A stretch of DNA of 64,000 bases from Rahnella variigena (GCF_003610915.1 NZ_NSDJ01000002.1:434001-498000), one strand, 5' to 3'. Counted from the first letter of the stretch, positions 31,108-40,789 are shown. Notes: a model not told the origin generated them from the sequence alone. A program made the numbers and translations.

Positions 31108-33252
31108 TTATCGTTTACGCCATATCGTCAACTGCGCGACGGTATGTTGGAATTTTCTTGCCGTTTCCCGGATAACAAATGGCACATCTTGTGGCTGCTG
31201 AATTTCCTCAAAATCACTGGCCAGAAGGCGGCGCAATGCCTGATGGGTGGTCACTGCTTCACCGTTCTCGCGGAACCCCCCTACCCAATTCTCTTTTGGG
31301 GTGAATTCTTCAAGCCAGGTATACGGCGATGACAACATCAGCAATCCGCCTGTACGAATCATTGGTGTGATGTCTTTCAGGAACCGCGCAGGTTCACGCA
31401 GACGGTCAATCAGGTTTGCCGCCAGAACCAAATCATACAATTCAGCCTGCGGTTTAAGATTGCACGCATCACCCTGCACAAAACTGACACGTTCTGTCTG
31501 CTGCGCATTGATCCCTACATCTGCCAGCGTCGCCTGACAATAATCGACCAGATCACCCTCTTCCGGGATCACATAACGACAAGCTTCGCCTCTCGCCAAA
31601 GCCAGAGCGACATCGATAAACCGCGCGGAATAATCCATGCCCACGACAGCATCAAAATGACGTGCAAGCTCGAAACTGGCGCGGCCGGTCGCACAGCCGA
31701 TATCTAGCGCCCTGCCTTTCTGACTGACATTTTTTACAGCTATATCAACAAGTTGTTCGGCGTAATTTGGCACGTTAAAGTGGCGCGGACCGTACTGGAA
31801 ATCCAGATACTGAGCCACCAAACCATCGGTTTCATACGGATTCACCGTGATCTGTTCCTGATGACTGGACACCACATAACGGAAACCTGCATGCTGGAAG
31901 AAGTGACGGCGGAACGCGTAACGGGAAGATTTCAATGCCTCGTTACCGGTCGAAATCCAGCTTCCACCTTTGATCATCGAGTGTTTACCATCAAAAGTCG
32001 GCGTCGAAAAATCGTCATATAACGGATGCACACGGAAACCATCAAACCCGCTGATGGGGGTTGATGCCCATTGCCAGACGTTCCCGACAATATCGTAAAA
32101 ATCGCCCTGTGCGAAATGATCTACCGGACAAGAAGAAGCCCAACAGGCCAGATTGATGTTACCCGGCGCAGTCTGCCAGTCTGGCTGATCGCCAGGCACC
32201 TGATTACGTAAAATCATCCATTCTGCTTCGGTCGGCAACTGAACAGATTCACCGGTTTGTTTCGCTTTCCAGCGACAAAATGCCGCCGCTTCAAGCTGAT
32301 TGACTTCTGCAGGCCAGTCCCACGGCATCGGCACTTCTTCAGTCATCAGACGTAATTTTAGTTGCTCAGGTTCACGCGGCGAACCGACCCAAAATGTCGG
32401 CATTTCTGCCTGCGCAAACTCACGCCATCCTGCACCTTCTTCATCCCACCACTCAGGATTCTGGTAGCCGCCCGCCTCGACGAAAGTATAGAATTCGGCG
32501 TTGCTCACCAGCATTTTACTGGCGCTAAATGCCTGAATTTTATGCTCTGACGTGCCGTATTCGTTGTCCCAGCCGTACGTGTCGTCCTGCTTACCTAGTG
32601 TGACAACGTCACCTTTAACGGCTACTGTTTCGTTTTCAGGCACCGTTTTCCGGTCATGTCTTGCCAGTTCACAGGCAGGCCAGTGTGCCTGAGGTTTGAC
32701 CCATTCCACCGGTAACTGGCGGATCAGTACGCTGGACGTTTCAAGATGGATGCGTTCATGCTCGATACCCATCAGGATCACCCACGCCGGGCTGCTCCAG
32801 TCGATCGGTAAACTCAGCGGCATCGTATCGATAATAGCGAGGACTTCTTCGCGAACTTTGTTGCGATATGTCCGTAAATTGGCGACAGATGGCCAGTGAT
32901 AGTTCTGATCGTCGAGATCGTCCCAACTCATTTCATCCACGCCAATCGCCAGCATTGCCTCGATGTGGGAATCAATACGCTCAGGAATTAAACCTGCCGC
33001 CATGAGCTTGTTGATATAAAAAGTGGCGGTATGACCAAAATAGAAAATCAGCGGATGGCGCAGGGAAATCGCTTTGTTGAAGTAAGCGCGTTCGTCCGCC
33101 AGACAATCGAACAGGCTTTCATACAGTTCCCAGGTCTGAATATAGTAATCACGTATTTCCTGACGTTTTTGTTCCGCCGTTCCTGTGCTTAGTAAAACTG
33201 TCTGCGTCGGTTCCGGCAAGCCGTTTGCGTTCTCTGGTTGTGAAAGCATCAT
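31108..33252 (-). CDS. ovoA: OvoA, 5-histidylcysteine sulfoxide synthase / 4-mercaptohistidine methyltransferase
   Basis: Bifunctional enzyme of ovothiol A synthesis (about 714 aa). It joins cysteine to C5 of histidine with O2 at a non-heme iron, and its C-terminal domain methylates the imidazole of the mercaptohistidine. Domains in order: DinB-like helical bundle with iron ligands in FYFGHTATFY and GIEHERIHLE, an FGE-sulfatase-like domain (about 215-460; NVWQWASTPISGFDGF, KGGSWISTGNEAL, RYAFRRHF), then a Rossmann methyltransferase (about 480-714; RALDIGCATGRASFELAR). Start at 33252 (ATGATG after AGAGGAA) is preferred to the longer frame at 33285. The PLP lyase OvoB is not adjacent. The full three-domain form marks it as OvoA rather than EgtB. 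Confidence 0.92.
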   Translation of the reverse strand: MMLSQPENANGLPEPTQTVLLSTGTAEQKRQEIRDYYIQTWELYESLFDCLADERAYFNKAISLRHPLIFYFGHTATFYINKLMAAGLIPERIDSHIEAMLAIGVDEMSWDDLDDQNYHWPSVANLRTYRNKVREEVLAIIDTMPLSLPIDWSSPAWVILMGIEHERIHLETSSVLIRQLPVEWVKPQAHWPACELARHDRKTVPENETVAVKGDVVTLGKQDDTYGWDNEYGTSEHKIQAFSASKMLVSNAEFYTFVEAGGYQNPEWWDEEGAGWREFAQAEMPTFWVGSPREPEQLKLRLMTEEVPMPWDWPAEVNQLEAAAFCRWKAKQTGESVQLPTEAEWMILRNQVPGDQPDWQTAPGNINLACWASSCPVDHFAQGDFYDIVGNVWQWASTPISGFDGFRVHPLYDDFSTPTFDGKHSMIKGGSWISTGNEALKSSRYAFRRHFFQHAGFRYVVSSHQEQITVNPYETDGLVAQYLDFQYGPRHFNVPNYAEQLVDIAVKNVSQKGRALDIGCATGRASFELARHFDAVVGMDYSARFIDVALALARGEACRYVIPEEGDLVDYCQATLADVGINAQQTERVSFVQGDACNLKPQAELYDLVLAANLIDRLREPARFLKDITPMIRTGGLLMLSSPYTWLEEFTPKENWVGGFRENGEAVTTHQALRRLLASDFEEIQQPQDVPFVIRETARKFQHTVAQLTIWRKR

Positions 33253-33395
33253 TAATTCCTCTGTCCTCTGGCAACGCCAAATCAATACTCAAGTGTAGCA
33301 GCTGACATCAGCGGCTTATTTCCGGCGCGTGCGGGCCGGTCTGTTCGTCGTTAAATCAAAAAAAATTGCAGATATTTCTATTTCGAAAAAAAAGC

Positions 33396-34520
33396 CTATC
33401 TTTCCATATATAGCAGCGATATCGCCGGAACCTGCAGGCATTCACCCTCAAATTGATGACGCAAATCGAAGTAATCCGGCGCGCTGATAATGCCCTGAAT
33501 ATTGTCAGAAAATGCTTCCAGCGCCTTTTTCATTTGCGGCAGATAGTCGTGGGTATCGTAAACACGGTCGATACCTTCGAGCGAATGATTCATGATTTTA
33601 CGGGCAACATCGTTAGGGACATTCAGGGAGGATAATTTGGATCTGGCTGTCCGGCGCAAATCCCGTGTTGCAAATGGCTCAATGCCCAGCCCTCTTTCTG
33701 CACGTAACATACGGCGGATTACCTGAGTGACGGCGCCCCGCGATAACGGTTTTTGTGCATCAAGCGGCGACGGAACCAGCCACGGACTATTTTTTGGACT
33801 GGCCGCCAACAATGCTTCCACACAGGTCACCATTAAAGATGTCAGGGGCAGGCTATGATCGCGGGCTGATTTATTACGCGTGCCCTGCCGCCAGACGCCA
33901 ATTCGCAGGTGAAACTCCTCTTTTCTGGCACGTACGATTTCATCCGGACGCCTGGCAGTCAGTAAACAAAGGCGTAGCGCCCAGCGACATTGTTCCGAAA
34001 TATCCCATAAATCAAGGCCATGCCAGAAAATCCAGATTTCAGCATCGGTTAATGCCCGCTCGCGGGGCGGCGTATTTCTTCCCCCGACGTCACGGCGTTT
34101 CATGGAACTCAAGGGCGAATGGCCGAGATATCCCTGCGTTTCCGCCCAGCCCAAAAATTGCTTACACAGGGCAAATACCCTTTTGGCTTCGGAAATTTTT
34201 CCGTCCGCTAACAACACATTGAATAAGCGATTCAGACGCAGGCGGGTAATTTTGTTGAGTGGCACATCGCCAATCACCGGCAGGACATGTTTCATTAAAG
34301 AGGACACGGCAATTTCCGGACGACGACGTGTCAGGATCAACGAAAGCCGGATCCAGACATTGATCACCTGCCCAACCGTCGCATTACCCTCTTCGTCAAA
34401 ATCATCCAGCTTTGCGAGCGGCGTCATTTTCACATTCTGAAGATAGGCAAGCACATGCCGGCCAACATTCTCGGCAGCAAAATGTGTTTCGTTGATCGTT
34501 CCGGATACCGCGTTGCTCAT
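33396..34520 (-). CDS. Tyrosine-type site-specific recombinase/integrase
   Basis: About 374 aa (ATG at 34520; the frame reaches a GTG at 34547). SAM-like N-terminal DNA-binding part (about 55-165) and a catalytic domain with Arg in LLTARRPDEIVRA, an Arg-rich box TRDLRRTARSKL in place of the common HDLRRT, HSLEGIDRVYDTHDY with the nucleophile Tyr. It resembles P4-type integrases without their usual N-terminal domain. It lies next to the fimbrial operon with no tRNA gene, excisionase or phage genes around, so it could be a relic of the insertion that brought the fimbriae, or a stand-alone recombinase. Intact as far as can be seen. Confidence 0.85.
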   Translation of the reverse strand: MSNAVSGTINETHFAAENVGRHVLAYLQNVKMTPLAKLDDFDEEGNATVGQVINVWIRLSLILTRRRPEIAVSSLMKHVLPVIGDVPLNKITRLRLNRLFNVLLADGKISEAKRVFALCKQFLGWAETQGYLGHSPLSSMKRRDVGGRNTPPRERALTDAEIWIFWHGLDLWDISEQCRWALRLCLLTARRPDEIVRARKEEFHLRIGVWRQGTRNKSARDHSLPLTSLMVTCVEALLAASPKNSPWLVPSPLDAQKPLSRGAVTQVIRRMLRAERGLGIEPFATRDLRRTARSKLSSLNVPNDVARKIMNHSLEGIDRVYDTHDYLPQMKKALEAFSDNIQGIISAPDYFDLRHQFEGECLQVPAISLLYMER

Positions 34521-34592
34521 CAGCCCTATTTCACCTGAAAAAATCACAGGGCGGTTTTATAACAAGTCATAGGATCTTAGGCAAAAGGTTTA

Positions 34593-34621
34593 TGACTCCA
34601 GACCTATTAAGTCTGGAGTCA
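34593..34621. other. Strong hairpin upstream of the integrase gene
   Basis: TGACTCCAGAC and GTCTGGAGTCA form a perfect 11-bp inverted repeat with a 7-base loop, 73 bp before the integrase start. There is no T-run on either side, so it is not an ordinary terminator. It may be a recombinase or regulator site. Confidence 0.55.
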
Positions 34622-34697
34622 CAATGACAATCTATAAAGAAAAACAAACGACTTAGCAGAAGGATTATGACGTAAGTGACGGGTTAAAAAACCTACA

Positions 34698-34718
34698 AAC
34701 TGGACAAGCAGTCCAGTT
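34698..34718 (-). terminator. Terminator of the fimbrial operon
   Basis: AACTGGAC / GTCCAGTT, a perfect 8-bp stem with a 5-base loop, lies 14 bases after the last fimbrial gene; on the minus strand it is followed at a short distance by six T. Confidence 0.7.
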
Positions 34719-34731
34719 ATCCTGATGCAGT

Positions 34732-35529
34732 TCACTGGACAATTGCTACTGTTTCATTCAATTCTGCAGGATGATATTCACTTATGACACCGTAATCATC
34801 AATGTAACGGACGGTCATCGACAATTGTCGGCTGTCAGTAAATTGAATAACAGGGAGACTGATATGGCTGAATGGTGCGATCATTCCGTCATGAGGTAAA
34901 TTATTTTCCCAATGCGCTTCTCCATATTTTATTTGTGTCAGCGTCACGTACAGCGGTGAACGATTTTCAATTTGGAGTAGGGACTTATTGCTATCTTTGA
35001 CGTATGAAAAATGTAATTTTTTTACCGCGTCACTGCTGGTTATATCTCCCAGCGCATTGGGACGATAGAAAATTTTAATTCTGGTGCGGATGGCCATTTG
35101 TAACACAGGGTTATCCTCCGACACTGGCATTTTCGGCGGGACTTCAAGAACATTGAGCCAAAACAAGGACTCCGAATCAGCCGTAAGGGAAGGCCCTTTA
35201 CCGGTAAACAATACACGTATACCCAGCGAACTTTGTGGCTCAAGCCTTGCTACTGGCGGCAAGACAACAAAGGGAACATAAATATGCTCAGGTTTTTCTT
35301 CAGGCTCTTCTTTATCAATCCATAATTGCATCAGTGCAGGTTTTGCCCCTTCATTGATAATACTGAGGGACTCATCATTTGCTTTTTGGCTGAATATTAA
35401 CCGCGTTCGGTTAATGTAAGTTTCACCTATTCCCTGTTCTGTAGTCATTGTCCAAAATAATACTGAAGCTAAAATAAAACAGGGTAAGGATAATAGGATT
35501 TTCATAGAAAAAATATTTTTGTTAGTCAT
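34732..35529 (-). CDS. Fimbrial periplasmic chaperone (second of the operon)
   Basis: 265-aa PapD-type chaperone with an N-terminal hydrophobic export segment (about 10-30). The two Ig-like domains are recognisable: INRTRLIFSQKANDESLSIIN with the conserved RxxF strand, LMQLWIDKEE, the G1-like alternating strand LNVLEVPPKMP, and MAIRTRIKIFYRP. It donates a beta-strand to subunits and hands them to the usher. It overlaps the adhesin gene by 4 bases (ATGA) and is a second chaperone in the operon, perhaps dedicated to the tip adhesin that precedes it. Confidence 0.9.
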   Translation of the reverse strand: MTNKNIFSMKILLSLPCFILASVLFWTMTTEQGIGETYINRTRLIFSQKANDESLSIINEGAKPALMQLWIDKEEPEEKPEHIYVPFVVLPPVARLEPQSSLGIRVLFTGKGPSLTADSESLFWLNVLEVPPKMPVSEDNPVLQMAIRTRIKIFYRPNALGDITSSDAVKKLHFSYVKDSNKSLLQIENRSPLYVTLTQIKYGEAHWENNLPHDGMIAPFSHISLPVIQFTDSRQLSMTVRYIDDYGVISEYHPAELNETVAIVQ

Positions 35530-36608
35530 TTATATTTCAGCGTAAAAGTCACTGAACCACTCACATTGCCGGAAGATACAGCATTCTCTGTTTGATACAA
35601 ACCTGCCCTGAGAGGAACAGAGTAATTTGTATTGGCCGTTCCTGAATCATAACTGGTGAGCAGATAATCCGTATTGAACGTCACGGGAATGTCCTGATCC
35701 GTGAGCATTTGCAAAGCGACGCCGCTTGCCGTAGAAGTACTGTCCGGCGCAAACACTCCCTGTGAATTATTTTTAATCGTTGTTGTTGGCATAAACGAAT
35801 AACTGATGCTGGCCAGCCCAGCAGGACATTGCGTGAAATTGAGCTTAAAGTCTGTTCTGGATGTTGTGTAGCCTGGACCGCTAAAGTCAGACCGCGCGGC
35901 TGGCGGGAGTGTCACATCCACATTGGGTGTTGTACAGGTGCCTCCCGTGGTATTAATGACCAGCCCACCCGCAAGGAACTCCGCAATCATATAAGTACCC
36001 CCACCGGTGCTGGAAGCGCCGTTGTAAAACTGATAATGCCGCGTATACATCGGATCAAAAACAGGCGTAGTACCCGCAGTCAGCGTATTTGCTGTCTTTA
36101 CAAAACGAATTTGTACATCAACCCCGATATTAAATGAACGCCCGCTGTCGTAGGTGACAGGGAAGAGTTCCGCTGGTGTTTGGTAAATACCAGCAGCTAC
36201 AGTCAGCGGATACCAGGTGCTGGTTTGACCTTTCACCGTATAACGCCAGCGGGCTATGTACCCCAGTCCGGATTTCACCGTTGAATTATAAACGCTGTAG
36301 GCCTGGCCTTCTGTCGTCGTCGTATTCCAGATGGGATAAGGAGGATAACCCTGAACCGCAAGTTGCGGTGAAATCGTCTGAGAGGAACTTCTTTGCGCAC
36401 AAGTCCACGCGGTCGGATCTGATGATGTTATCCACCCGCCCAGCAGATCTCCCACAACAGCATCTTTCCCAATCTGAATAGTGGTTGTAGAGAAATACTG
36501 GTAATAAGAATTTGTCCGGCTGCAATCGACCCACGTACCATCCCCCCATACCGGATGACTTATACCGGCGAACGCAATAAAGAGAATTGACCTGAAAATT
36601 TTTGCCAT
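35526..36608 (-). CDS. Fimbrial tip adhesin
   Basis: About 360 aa from the ATG at 36608 (MAKIFRSILFIAFAGISHPVWG signal peptide written in part; the frame continues to 36704 without signal-like sequence). It is twice the size of the major subunit: an N-terminal receptor-binding-like region followed by a fimbrin domain from about residue 220, with Cys in GGTCTTPNVDVTLPP and NFTQCPAGLASISYSF, ending in VSGSVTFTLKYK, the donor-strand-compatible last strand. The receptor is unknown. It sits between usher and second chaperone, 16 bases after the usher gene. Confidence 0.87.
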   Translation of the reverse strand: MAKIFRSILFIAFAGISHPVWGDGTWVDCSRTNSYYQYFSTTTIQIGKDAVVGDLLGGWITSSDPTAWTCAQRSSSQTISPQLAVQGYPPYPIWNTTTTEGQAYSVYNSTVKSGLGYIARWRYTVKGQTSTWYPLTVAAGIYQTPAELFPVTYDSGRSFNIGVDVQIRFVKTANTLTAGTTPVFDPMYTRHYQFYNGASSTGGGTYMIAEFLAGGLVINTTGGTCTTPNVDVTLPPAARSDFSGPGYTTSRTDFKLNFTQCPAGLASISYSFMPTTTIKNNSQGVFAPDSTSTASGVALQMLTDQDIPVTFNTDYLLTSYDSGTANTNYSVPLRAGLYQTENAVSSGNVSGSVTFTLKYK

Positions 36609-36624
36609 AACATTTCTACCCTTT

Positions 36625-39177
36625 TTACTGGCACACCACGTTCGCACGCCTGAGATTATCTTCCTCTGACGGATTATCAGCGGGCAGCTGGTACAATAAT
36701 TCACATTGTTGCGACGGCGAACTTCCCCATTTCACATTTAGTTTCCCTTCGCTATTTTTTACCCGAATAAAACTCTGGCTTCCTTGTGCGATATATCCAA
36801 CCCTCTCGTTCTTCTCATCTGTAACAGGCGTGCCAAACGGAATTTCCTCGTTACGAATCGAGCTGATTTGCAACAAAGCGGAATAACCAAAATCCGTTTC
36901 ATATTTCAATAACACCACCGCACCGGCCGTCGGAACGCTATTCTGGCGGGTGACGTCGAGAGCAATATCATTGGAAAGCCCTTTTGGATCCAGTTCGATG
37001 CTATTCTGCCGATACGGTGTTAAATAAGGCACTGCGGCTTTACCTGATTTATCCAAAGCCAGGCTTGAATTATTCGCCACTTTCGCGCCGCTGGCATGGT
37101 TCGCTTCCACAACTGCCATGGTGTCGCCCATTATCGGCGTGAACACCACACCATTTCCGTAAGCAATTGCGCCGCCGGAAAGCGTTGCCCCATACTGCTG
37201 GTAGCCTTGTCCGGCTGAAAAGCTTCCTCCTAACCGGGTATAAGGTGAATTCCAGTTCCCACTGGCGCCTGCGGTATTGCGGTTACCCATCGATGAATAA
37301 TGATCTGCATTGCCGAAAGCAGTGTAAGTATATTGACGCTCATCGCCAGCGGAACCCGAGACCGAATTCTGAATCCCCTGATGATCACGTTCCTGTACAT
37401 AGGTGGAATTGAAATAAGCCGAATTTGCGCTGCTACCCAGAGGTAGTGAAATCCCTACGGCAATTTTGTTGTCCCAGATATTTTTCACCAGATCCCGGGT
37501 ACGGCTGGCATTAATATTCAAATTGAACCATGAGAAAGTGTTGGTGTATCCAATTTGGTATTCAGTATCACGCCCGCCTCTGTTCCAGTAATCCTGGGTG
37601 CTTGCACTGATATTCAATGTTCCCCAGACCTCCGACAAATCCTGTGTTGCGCTGATCTGCACACGATTTTTACGATTGATACTGCTGGAATAAAAAGCGT
37701 TTCCGGCAGAGGTTTGCTGGTCCCGTATCAACATTGCATCATCAATACTGTAGTAACCGGCGCTTGAATAACGATAATTCGCCAGCGTGATATTCGTGTT
37801 CACCACTGGCAGTATTTTTGAGAAAGCCAGACTGTAACTTTGCCCCTCTTTTGAGATTTCGTTATGTAGCTGAGTACTGGCATGAGTGATATCCGAAGAT
37901 ATCGCACCCAGCGAAGTATTCAGTGCAATCCCCCCGGCCACCGACTGATACTCTCCTCCCCCTAATACACCTCCGTAACCCGTGATCAGATTGGTAAAAC
38001 CGTGCCGTATAGTGCCCATCGCAATCAGGGGTTTTTCATTCACGGTCGAATTACGATAAGTCCCGCTCATCAGTGTGTAGCGGGTTGTCCCTGGCCTTAA
38101 TAGTTCAGCGATCGATGCATAGGTCACAGTGAAACTACGCTCGCTGCCATCCGCTTCTTTCACTGTGACCAGCAAATCTCCTCCAGTGCCCGTCGGATAC
38201 AGTTCATCTATGACGAACGGGCCAGGTGGAACCGTGGTTTCATAAATACGCGTGCCGCGCTGTGAAATCTGAACTAATGCATTGGTATTCGCCACGCCAC
38301 TGATCACCGGCGCGTATCCGCGCTGCGAGTCCATATACATTCGGTCATCGGATGCCAGCATGGCCCCGCGAAAACCCACGCTATCAAAGACCTGTCCTTC
38401 CGTCATAGACTCACCGATCACCAGCTTACTGCGTATCGGCACTATCGCACGTTCGAGATAAGTGCTGGCGTTATCATATTCCCATCCATTTTCATCGCTC
38501 TGGTTAAAAGACCCTTTATATCGCAAACGCCAGACATCCCAGTTTATACCACCGAGAAGTCCGAGATATTGAGTAGAGATACTTTGGGTTTCTGACATTT
38601 CTGAATGATAAGCGTTATAGTCATATTCTAATGTTGCCGCTGTGATACCTTTATCCCAAAGTTCGGGGCTGACATACCCTCTGGCATGGCGAAGTAAATA
38701 GATCTGCGGCGCTGTCACATTAAGATGTTGAGTGGTAACGTCATAACTGGCATCGAGTCCGGGGAGCAATTTATTAATATCAGCACATTGATGGGGATCT
38801 TTAAGCTGATAAACGACATTTTCATCGAGTCTTTCACTATCAATACCCAAATCTGATAGCAATTTTATATTGAAACACGCATGGGCTATTTTTGATTGAT
38901 TATCAGGAAGTGAAAAATTAACGTCTGTACGCCCTTTCCACCTCTCATTTACATACAGATCCACCCGATGTATTCCGGGTAGTACAGGGTTTCCTTGCGC
39001 ATAATCATTAACGTCTATTGCTGACCGCATAAATGCACTGTTAAAAATAACCGTATCAGAACCTGCATAACAGACGACGTGAGAGAACAGCAGTGCAGAC
39101 CAAGCTGTTCTTCTTAATATCGCCATGGTGAATGAATTTTTAAGCGAGCCAGATATCATTTCATAATATCTGTTCAT
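36625..39177 (-). CDS. Fimbrial outer-membrane usher
   Basis: About 850 aa from the ATG at 39177, which has GGGG twelve bases upstream (frame open to 39201). Signal sequence, then the periplasmic N-domain (VIFNSAFM, FSLPDNQ), the 24-strand pore with a plug (GFRGAMLASDDRMYMDSQRGYAP; PPGPFVIDELYPTG, a highly conserved usher signature), and C-terminal domains with the Cys pair (QQCELLYQLP ... ANVVCQ). It overlaps the first chaperone gene. Complete, so the operon can probably make fimbriae. Confidence 0.94.
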   Translation of the reverse strand: MNRYYEMISGSLKNSFTMAILRRTAWSALLFSHVVCYAGSDTVIFNSAFMRSAIDVNDYAQGNPVLPGIHRVDLYVNERWKGRTDVNFSLPDNQSKIAHACFNIKLLSDLGIDSERLDENVVYQLKDPHQCADINKLLPGLDASYDVTTQHLNVTAPQIYLLRHARGYVSPELWDKGITAATLEYDYNAYHSEMSETQSISTQYLGLLGGINWDVWRLRYKGSFNQSDENGWEYDNASTYLERAIVPIRSKLVIGESMTEGQVFDSVGFRGAMLASDDRMYMDSQRGYAPVISGVANTNALVQISQRGTRIYETTVPPGPFVIDELYPTGTGGDLLVTVKEADGSERSFTVTYASIAELLRPGTTRYTLMSGTYRNSTVNEKPLIAMGTIRHGFTNLITGYGGVLGGGEYQSVAGGIALNTSLGAISSDITHASTQLHNEISKEGQSYSLAFSKILPVVNTNITLANYRYSSAGYYSIDDAMLIRDQQTSAGNAFYSSSINRKNRVQISATQDLSEVWGTLNISASTQDYWNRGGRDTEYQIGYTNTFSWFNLNINASRTRDLVKNIWDNKIAVGISLPLGSSANSAYFNSTYVQERDHQGIQNSVSGSAGDERQYTYTAFGNADHYSSMGNRNTAGASGNWNSPYTRLGGSFSAGQGYQQYGATLSGGAIAYGNGVVFTPIMGDTMAVVEANHASGAKVANNSSLALDKSGKAAVPYLTPYRQNSIELDPKGLSNDIALDVTRQNSVPTAGAVVLLKYETDFGYSALLQISSIRNEEIPFGTPVTDEKNERVGYIAQGSQSFIRVKNSEGKLNVKWGSSPSQQCELLYQLPADNPSEEDNLRRANVVCQ

Positions 39178-39895
39178 TGACTGATTCCCCGCCATAATCA
39201 TTTATGATGCTATAGAATAACTTTTCGCCCCGTATATCTTTATTCTCATTCGACTTCAGATTGAATTCTATTTCACTTTCAGGCTCAACCATTCTCTTCG
39301 TAAAATTTTCCACACGGGAAAGTACCGGTGATGTTTTTGAGTGTCTGACTTCCAGCTTACTGAAAGTGATAAAGTAAGGTGAAGGATTGATAATTGTCAG
39401 TTTGTTGCCAATCACTGATACTTTTAACTGTTTATAAGCCTGAAGTGGCGAAGGTACTAAGTTATCTGGTCGATAAAACAACTTAACCCGGGTACGAAAT
39501 GCCATTTGCAATACATTATCACCTGCCTGAATCTTCTGTGTCGGCTTTGGAGGCACTTCCAAAAGATTAAACCAGAACAGCGATTCCCGATCCTGTGGTA
39601 AATGCTCGTTCAGTGCCATCAGCCGTATCGCCTGACCTTTCTCTGGATCGATGCGAATGACGGGAGGATTGACAATAAATGGGACATTGACTTCACCGGG
39701 CCGGGCTTTCGGGTTGCCATCATCCAGCCACATTTGTACCAGATAGGGTTTTTTACCCTTATTCATTAATTGTATTACTGACTCTTTATCTTGAGCATGG
39801 AACACAATCCGCGTTCCATTAATGACAACTTCCGGATACGCTTTACAGGAAAAGAAGCAGGTTAAAATAATACTGATGAATATAGACTTACACAT
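39161..39895 (-). CDS. Fimbrial periplasmic chaperone (first of the operon)
   Basis: 244-aa PapD-type chaperone with signal sequence MCKSIFISIILTCFFSC. Conserved elements: INGTRIVFHAQDKES, MNKGKKPYLVQMWLDDGN, PFIVNPPVIRIDPEKGQAIRL, ESLFWFNLLEVPPKP and MAFRTRVKLFYRP. It lies between the major subunit (59 bp away) and usher (overlapping), the usual position for the chaperone of the shaft subunits. Confidence 0.93.
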   Translation of the reverse strand: MCKSIFISIILTCFFSCKAYPEVVINGTRIVFHAQDKESVIQLMNKGKKPYLVQMWLDDGNPKARPGEVNVPFIVNPPVIRIDPEKGQAIRLMALNEHLPQDRESLFWFNLLEVPPKPTQKIQAGDNVLQMAFRTRVKLFYRPDNLVPSPLQAYKQLKVSVIGNKLTIINPSPYFITFSKLEVRHSKTSPVLSRVENFTKRMVEPESEIEFNLKSNENKDIRGEKLFYSIINDYGGESVNEQIL

Positions 39896-39954
39896 CCCTG
39901 AGTTCCTCTTTATTGAAACAGGGGTGAAATTCCTGCTTCACCCCTTTTTATCGG

Positions 39955-40512
39955 TTACTCGTATGTCATGGTGTAATCAACTTGCGTGGTGACCGTTCCT
40001 GCCACAGAAACTCCGGTGGCATAATAGCGGGCGAAATAATTCAATGTCCCGCTGCCGGCGCTGATATCAACCGGAATATCATTTTGGCCATCGGTTACCG
40101 GAGATCCGGCGACTATTGACTCCATACTGGCATTTAATAATTCAACCTGAACATTTTTTGCTGCATCCGACGCGGTGGTATCTATATTAAGACGGCCGGT
40201 GGCACTATCAACATAAGTACCGGGTTCATAATAAGTGCTTGCCGTGCCTAAAGCCGTACCTGAACAACTTGTCAGTGAGATATTAAAAGGTGTCGCACCG
40301 GCAGTTTCCCCCGGCGCTTTCAAACTGTTTGCTGAAACAGTAGGTAATGTCACGGTCGCATCCTCACTTCCACCATTAACAGCAATTGAACAGGTAGTAT
40401 CTGTTACCTTGCCATTAATAGTAATAGTTCCATCGACCGCCATTGCCGATGCAGCAAACGTAGATGTCATGACTAACGCAAGGATGGGTATGACGTGTTT
40501 AGTATTATACAT
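39955..40512 (-). CDS. Major fimbrial subunit
   Basis: About 185 aa from the ATG at 40512, with AGGGAAG upstream (the frame extends to 40545). Signal peptide MYNTKHVIPILALVMTSTFA continuing to AMA. The mature form begins VDGTITINGKVTDTTCSI, with the first Cys of the fimbrin disulfide and the partner in LTSCSG. It ends in TQVDYTMTYE, with the penultimate Tyr pattern of chaperone-usher subunits. It is the first gene of the operon; the N-terminal strand (DGTITINGKV) would be the donor strand. Confidence 0.93.
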   Translation of the reverse strand: MYNTKHVIPILALVMTSTFAASAMAVDGTITINGKVTDTTCSIAVNGGSEDATVTLPTVSANSLKAPGETAGATPFNISLTSCSGTALGTASTYYEPGTYVDSATGRLNIDTTASDAAKNVQVELLNASMESIVAGSPVTDGQNDIPVDISAGSGTLNYFARYYATGVSVAGTVTTQVDYTMTYE

Positions 40513-40789
40513 ATGCACTTCCCTATATACGTAAGGATTGATCACTAGCTAATAATGATGGCATCAATATATAATAAGTCTTTCATCAACCCGACAGATA
40601 AATATATACAGAAGTTCATTATTAACGTCACGCATCATATACCGAAAATTATGATAAGCAATACAAGTTACTTGAATAGGCAGAGTTTAATTTTGGGGAG
40701 GGTTAATTAATAGTTATTGATATAAAAAGTTCTCCTAATAACATTCAAAATATACTCGGCCATAAAAATATAATAACCAAATTAGTCGT
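40513..40789. promoter_or_regulatory. Fimbrial operon promoter region
   Basis: AT-rich, gene-free. An imperfect inverted repeat ATCATA/TATGAT spans 40635-40656. I found no obvious pair of longer inverted repeats that would mark a fimS-type invertible switch. Confidence 0.35.

Noticed and set aside
33396..34731. A tRNA-linked integrative element
   Set aside because: No tRNA gene or direct repeats suggestive of att sites were seen on either side of the integrase.
40513..40789. A fimS-like invertible fimbrial promoter
   Set aside because: No pair of longer inverted repeats at suitable distance, and the nearby recombinase is not FimB/FimE-like in size or sequence.
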